Below are positions 60,001 to 64,000 of a DNA stretch of 64,000 nt, one piece after another. This DNA comes from Cryptomeria japonica. Lineage: Eukaryota; Streptophyta; Pinopsida; Cupressales; Cupressaceae. The stretch lies in the NCBI RefSeq assembly GCF_030272615.1, contig NC_081406.1, positions 397,564,439 through 397,628,438 on the forward strand. The letters run 5' to 3'. A program made the position numbers and the translations under genes. The stretch's first letter is position 1. Each line of letters begins with the position of its first letter. The notes below the pieces were generated by a model. The model was not told where the DNA came from. It saw nothing but the letters and a program-made list of their open reading frames with translations, and searched no databases.

Positions 60001-61912
60001 GGCCATATCAAATATCAATTTGCCAGCAAGCAAAAAAGAGCTCAAGTCATTTTTCGGCAAGATCAACTTTGTTCGAAAGTTCATTACCGGATTTGCCGAG
60101 ATTGTCAGACCATTGAATGAAATGTTAAAGAAAGATGCAAAGGTTGAATGGACTCCGCAAGCCAAAAGGGCGTTTGAAGAAATAAAGACCGCAATCACAG
60201 AAGCGCCAGTTTTGATCAGTCCAGATTATCTCAAGCCTTTCTATCTATATTCCTTCGCTTCCGATTACACTTGTGCCGCTATTCTCACCCAGAGAAATGA
60301 AGAAAGGGACGAGAACCCAATTGCATTCATGAGTACTCCATTGAAGGATGCAGAACTCAGATATCCAAATGTTGAAAAGCAAGCATATGCCCTAGTTAAG
60401 GCAGTGAAGAAATTCAGACATTACCGTTTGAGAGCCAAGATTTATGCAATAGTGCCCGATGCAACAGTCAAGACTCTTCTCATGCAAAATGAATTAGGAG
60501 AGAGAAGAGGAAAGTGGGTCGCCATTATCCAAGAGTTTGATATTGAGATACAGCCCATGAAACTTGTCCGAGGGCAAGCCTTGGCGCAAACATTGGCAAT
60601 TGATGGACCAGGATTAGTTCAACAAGTTTATGAATTAGAAGATGTCACACATGATGAATGGTACAAAGATATTGTGACATATTTGCTTAATCACAGATGT
60701 CCTGCTCATATGACACCTACACAAAAGAGAGCACTAAGATTAAAGTGTCAACATTACATGCTTCAAGGATCTGTTTTATATCGCAAAAACTATGAAGGAG
60801 TATACCTGAGATGTGTTGACAAAGATGAAGCAAAGCAGATAATTGAACATTTCCATTCCAAGTTTGGAACCGGACATGGAGCCAACCTCGCTACAGCTCA
60901 CCAGATCCTAAGAGCAGGATATTACTGGCCTACGCTTTTTAAAGATACATTCAATCATATCAAGACTTGCCACACATGTCAAGTCGCAGCTTTTAGAGAA
61001 AGAAATCCTGCCATGCCACTGAATCCAGTGATTGAAGCTAGACCATTCGCCAAATGGGGAATGGACTTTATCGGTGTTATCAACCCCGCATCCTCAGCAC
61101 AACACAAGTACATCATTACAGCTACAGATTATTGTACCAGATGGTCAGAGGCACAAGCACTTAAAGTTTGTTCTACCGAAGTTGTAATCAAGTTTCTGGA
61201 GGAGAACATAATCACAAGGTTTGGATGTCCTTATGCGTTGGTTTGCGACAATGGATCGGCGTTCACATCATTGAGATTCTCAAATTGGGCTTTTGAGTAC
61301 GGAATAACCCTCAAGTTTTCATCAAATTATTATCCTCAGGGTAATGGGTTAGCAGAATCTACCAACAAGAATTTGCTCAGTGTTATCAAGAAATTATTAG
61401 AGAGAAGTCCAAGAGAATGGCATACCCAGTTAAGATTCGCTTTATGGGCTGACAGAATCAGAACAAAGAACGCATTAGGCATTTCGCCTTATTTTCTAGT
61501 TTATGGCCAAGACCCAGTCTTCCCCATGCAACTCAGGATTCCGACTTTAAGATTCATTCAGGAGTACATGGAAGATACTGATGCAGTGCAGGCCAGATTG
61601 ACGCAGTTAATGAACTTGGAAGAAAAGAGAGATCAAGCATTAGAGAACTTTGCGAAACACCAAGGAGTGGTGAAGAGATGGTTTGATCGACAAGCAAGAG
61701 TCAAGGCGTTCCGAATTTCAGATCTCGTCCTGTATTGGGACAAAGCACATGAGAAACGAGGTGAACATGATAAGTTTGATAAGCTCTGGAAGGGCCCTTA
61801 TCAAATTTCAGAGATATTGGGAGAAAATGCATTTAGGTTGCAGACTTTAACAGGAGAGGACATCCCGTTGCCTGTCAATGGGAGATATCTCAAACATTAT
61901 TTCCAGTCCTAA
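57095..61912 (+). CDS. pol: G5 pol polyprotein: PR, RNase H-like, RT, RH, INT
   Basis: One open frame of 1605 codons. The first codon at 57095 is GTG, and a stop lies four codons earlier (57083), so the true start, or a link to gag, is unclear; the first ATG is at about codon 36. Order: linker 1-160; aspartic protease with DSGAS at 176-180; RNase H-like domain about 454-585 with D461, E499, D523 but Asn at the fourth position (N573); reverse transcriptase about 760-1000 with YMDD at 905-908; RT-linked RNase H about 1049-1165, degenerate (FASDYTC where TDAS is usual); integrase with zinc finger His/Cys near 1252-1295 and D1324, D1385, E1421 (35 residues apart). No chromodomain. Features fit the Tat/Athila side of Ty3/gypsy. 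The frame is free of stops, unlike all other coding copies here, so it may be functional. It would make cDNA and insert it, but not build particles. Confidence 0.93.
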   Translation: MSLPLYELLKVSEIKDAVINSLSEPSTTRSNVQATINMTQEEGDSQGQSEQNECMVQTITFPAKKEDMLEGKVLLKRGETKKTQPTIKEGFATNQTLPEREVVTKKDVVKKGKSTNKTDHSKEESLTKNNHSKVNEVKYQEHNGDSSAPSQGKDEPAPFLLSVRIFGKLLHNCLYDSGASSNVMPLAVCQRLGITPTPTKRKVTQLDKTEVPVMGELNNIHMQLAADPRVQNFIDISVVDIPDSYGMLLSRDWSRKLNGYVSTDFAHMWLPWRGVPNQIKIDSTPRLRLMITEYGEDNEVLFLESDLGTYKPKVEEVLMIQNIQDEDTQQEVIESTEMVIESNQGSDQEDEGMFENFRTFVQRNIQQSVQLGNMASVRDLLLPNWCRIHNVVHSELSCALCQTALEQIYKRVPQTLLMEEIQDSEDESSTENEVLSDTSSESQESPKTENQENQIWTLRFDGSKSKQGSGAGYELISPKGETYLAAHRLQFPCTNNVAEYESLVHGLLLAIQKGAKILQVYGDSEIAIRQIRKQYVCHDKRLTKYRNRVWDLIESFDAFNINSIYRHQNQVANSLAQAASSLIPLAMEGLKKFTVELVSVPSVPDNITNFRVFEDDKHILDFLTNTDVFLTQIIDEEEAGEAEFDAEGVLNLKTNTIPKGMVELERIFDPDKLKEKKNHSVEGNMCDTVNLGDDIQTKNVFMGKSCTATERNGILKNMRDFPDVIAWSYEDLKTYDTAIITHTIPLKPGSKPFRQRQRPVNPLLEPLIYQEVKKLLSAKIIFPVRHSTWVANLVPVRKKNGEIRLCVDFRNLNRASEKDNYPLPSLDEVLQIVNGSQMMSFLDGYSGYNQVLVEPEDRLKTAFTTKWGTFAYKRMPFGLINAGATFQRAMDIAFRDLIGKCIIIYMDDITVFSRQREDHVDDLRRVFQKCRRYGVSLNPKKCIFGVTEGKLLGHVISEKGISIDLERVKAISNINLPASKKELKSFFGKINFVRKFITGFAEIVRPLNEMLKKDAKVEWTPQAKRAFEEIKTAITEAPVLISPDYLKPFYLYSFASDYTCAAILTQRNEERDENPIAFMSTPLKDAELRYPNVEKQAYALVKAVKKFRHYRLRAKIYAIVPDATVKTLLMQNELGERRGKWVAIIQEFDIEIQPMKLVRGQALAQTLAIDGPGLVQQVYELEDVTHDEWYKDIVTYLLNHRCPAHMTPTQKRALRLKCQHYMLQGSVLYRKNYEGVYLRCVDKDEAKQIIEHFHSKFGTGHGANLATAHQILRAGYYWPTLFKDTFNHIKTCHTCQVAAFRERNPAMPLNPVIEARPFAKWGMDFIGVINPASSAQHKYIITATDYCTRWSEAQALKVCSTEVVIKFLEENIITRFGCPYALVCDNGSAFTSLRFSNWAFEYGITLKFSSNYYPQGNGLAESTNKNLLSVIKKLLERSPREWHTQLRFALWADRIRTKNALGISPYFLVYGQDPVFPMQLRIPTLRFIQEYMEDTDAVQARLTQLMNLEEKRDQALENFAKHQGVVKRWFDRQARVKAFRISDLVLYWDKAHEKRGEHDKFDKLWKGPYQISEILGENAFRLQTLTGEDIPLPVNGRYLKHYFQS

Positions 61913-62871
61913 AATGCCCAAGGCCTTCCCTTGTACATAGCTAGTTTAGTTTGCTTTCGTTGTTTTCCGTTTGTTTGTTTTTCGTTTCGCTTTGGTTTGC
62001 TTTTTGTTTTCGTTCTTAGTTTAGGTGTTTTTTGTTTAGGGTTAGTTGTTTTGTCCTGAGGGGTATCCATTTGACATTGGGTGATTTTGTCATGTAACGC
62101 TCTGACTTCCCGCTAGGTTGTTGGGTGCATTTGGAAAATCATGAGGTCTTTTGGAATTACAAAGAGAGTGTCTTTTAATAAAGCTTTGAGTCAGGACGTA
62201 TTTGCATTGAAGTAGATTAGCTTATTGAACTCACGTATTTTGTCCTCCAGTTATTATATTTTCACACACTTATAATCTCCGAGTCATTATGGTTTACAGG
62301 CGAAGCTGTGATCAGTGAAATCTAAAGTCTAGCTTCAGCGCCACCGCAATCCTCAAACCCTAGTGAGTTTCACTACTCACGAGCCAAAGAATTGACGGAA
62401 CTGAAAAGCAGTATAAAAAGAAAAGATGAAAAAATGAGAAAAATCAAAAGAAAAGAGATGAGCTAAAAGGAAATATCAAAATTGGCTAAAAGGGAATTTA
62501 CGAGTAACTCCATCGGGGCTATAGACGCCTGACTGGCAATGGAGCAATATTCGTGAGCTTGCGGCGATAACCTCGTCGGGACTATGGACGTCCGACTGGC
62601 AGCGAGGCTCTATCCAGGATGCTTTTGAAGTTTAGACGAACTACGTAGCTTATCACAGGGGAACCTGAAGATCATGATTGCCTTGTCGAGGGGAATTAAC
62701 GCATTTGCACACACATGGGTAACTGTGGACTTGATACTTTGTCTCAATATGATGGTCTCTTCTTGTAAATGTTTCTTAACTCCTGGTTTTGTTGAGAGAG
62801 GTTTTCTGAGTTTTCCTTTAGAAAGATTGATTCCCAAATGTTTTGCAACATTTCTCAGTGGTGTCGCCAGA
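61913..62871 (+). other. G5 region between pol and the 3' LTR
   Basis: Non-coding. A T/G-rich part (61930-62060) is followed by an A/G-rich run (62400-62480) and two structured repeats (62508-62607). The bases just before the 3' LTR (GTGGTGTCGCCAGA) are not a typical purine tract; the A/G-rich run is 390 bp too far upstream. Confidence 0.6.
62508..62607 (+). ncRNA. Two 37-nt hairpins with compensatory changes
   Basis: Units 62508-62544 and 62571-62607 each fold as an outer 5-bp helix (positions 1-5 with 33-37), a 7-nt bulge with the near-constant CTGGCA, and an inner 6-bp helix (6-9, 11, 12 with 20-25) closing the loop TAT(A/G)GAC. The units differ at 11 of 37 positions: eight form four compensated pairs (2-36, 3-35, 5-33, 11-21), one turns G-U into G-C (8-23), and two are unpaired. 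It is a cis-acting RNA structure within the G5 transcript, not a separate gene. Confidence 0.8.
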
Positions 62872-64000
62872 TGTTGTGACCATTTCACACATCGCCCCAT
62901 CGCAAATGGGGACCCCCTCTTTTTGCTCGTTTTTCCCTCGTTTTTTGCCTTCGTTTTTAGGATTTTGTTAGTCAGTCAGTTGTCTGGATTTAGGGTCAAC
63001 CCTTAGGGTTTTCATTTCTATCTTTTCAGGCCAGAATCCAGTCGTTTTGAGGACTTTTGAGCTTCCTTTTCGAAGGATGCTAATTTTGAATGCAATGAAT
63101 TCGCCAGAATGGTCTATTTTCAATTGGAATTTTGATGCAAAGCTTAAATTTGTCTAAGTGTTGGAGATGAAATGTGAATTTTTGTCCGATTGAATATTTT
63201 TGACCAAATTTTGACCTTTTTTGATTTTGATCCGAGGCATTGGAAATGACTTGTTGTCGCCTTGTGAAGTGTTAAAATGTGTAAAATCATGATATTTTGG
63301 CCTGGAGGAGCAAAATCACTCCTGTCCCTCTGTGAAGGACGGGAGCTCGTTTTCAAATATCTTACTGTCCCTGCAGAGTCAAGATGAATTTCGAGTTGGA
63401 AGTAATGGAGAAAGGCAAGATCTTTCCATTGAATATAGATTGAAGATTTTCATGAGCACAGAAGTGCCTCCAGGAGCAAAATCGCTCCTGTCCCTTAGTG
63501 AAGGACCGGAGCTACAAATCAAATTTTGTTTTGTCCTTGCAGGATTTCAACAACTTGACGATTTGAAGAGGTCCAAAGGAAGATGTTTTATCAGATGAAT
63601 ATAATTTGAAATGCAAATATGAAGAAGAATGGTCCAGAATGGAAAATCGCTCCTGTCCCTCTCCAGGGGACCAGAGCGATGAGGTACGTCCTCTTCATTT
63701 TCATAATTTTGGCGCCAAATAAACATTTCAAATTTTCCTTAAATGCTAAAACCGATAAGTTTTGAAAATCCAATTAAATTCGCATTTAATATGGCGTTAG
63801 TCATTTATTAATTATTTTGCCTTTATTAAAATCGAAGTTTACAAATTAAAAAACGGAAGGCATTTAATTAATAATGAATTTAATTATTAAAAATCGAATG
63901 GAGCGCTCATACATGGAGGTCGGCCTTGTTATTTAATTAAAAAATCATTTAAAAATCGTTTGAAATTGTTATATTTTACCAAGTCGGCCTTAGTAAATGG
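62872..64000 (+). repeat. G5 3' LTR, cut by the window end
   Basis: Identical to 55691-56819 except for six single-base changes, including two in the first hairpin unit (one turns GCTCCT into ACTCCT). The rest, including TATA, R and U5, lies beyond the window. Confidence 0.92.

Larger units (their letters stand above)
55691..64000 (+). mobile_element. Ty3/gypsy LTR retrotransposon G5 (gag-less, 3' end cut by window)
   Basis: LTRs start at 55691 and 62872, both TGTTGTGACCATTTCACAC, offset 7181 bp. I count six differences over the 1129 bp of the second LTR inside the window, so the insertion is young. Between them lie a short leader, one intact 1605-codon pol frame and a 960-bp non-coding region with structured RNA motifs. 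I see no gag, no recognisable primer-binding site and no clear polypurine tract. It inserted at the edge of a minisatellite; the target duplication cannot be tested because the right end is outside the window. Confidence 0.9.

Overview
This window is plant nuclear DNA, most likely from a gymnosperm (probably a conifer). It is AT-rich, almost free of host genes, and built from nested LTR retrotransposons, several with unusually long LTRs. The only host-gene sequence I can name is one exon, on the minus strand at 15902-16214, that looks like the amino-terminal exon of a glutamate receptor-like (GLR) channel. I could not fix the genus. No tRNA, rRNA, CRISPR array or bacterial-type feature was seen.

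Layout. 1-11876: a minus-strand solo LTR (family A, target duplication ATATG) that was itself hit by a plus-strand solo LTR (family B, 995-2383) and by a non-coding element with only one LTR (3529-11464). 11877-19281: LTR pieces, an intron-like stretch with a direct duplication, the GLR exon, unassigned DNA, and a minus-strand tip of the G-family LTR. 19282-24790: a gag fragment with four zinc knuckles, then LTR-like DNA with two related promoters. 24791-31120: unassigned DNA, a Ty3/gypsy integrase fragment fused in frame to part of an unknown gene here called H (copy H1, minus), and its repeat-rich upstream region. 31121-36435: family A and G LTR pieces. 36436-48034: two more H copies (H3, H2), the second split by a family B solo LTR. 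48035-55690: LTRs, tandem duplications and a minisatellite. 55691-64000: a young Ty3/gypsy element (G5) with two nearly identical LTRs (the second cut by the window end) and an intact 1605-codon pol, but no gag.

G5 pol reads protease, RNase H-like domain, reverse transcriptase, degenerate RNase H, integrase. The extra RNase H lies upstream of RT, not between RH and integrase as I recall for Tat-type elements. Between pol and the 3' LTR are two 37-nt hairpins whose differences are almost all compensated in the stems, good evidence for a conserved RNA structure. With no visible gag, the element would need gag in trans, and structured 3' RNA is a reasonable candidate for a recognition signal (inference).

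Two patterns run through the window. First, the H gene family: a conserved N-terminal domain followed by a coiled-coil-rich C-terminal part, in three diverged copies, matching nothing I recognise. Second, most LTRs carry their own short, often palindromic motif repeated about 2-12 times, different in each subfamily even where the LTR tips are the same.
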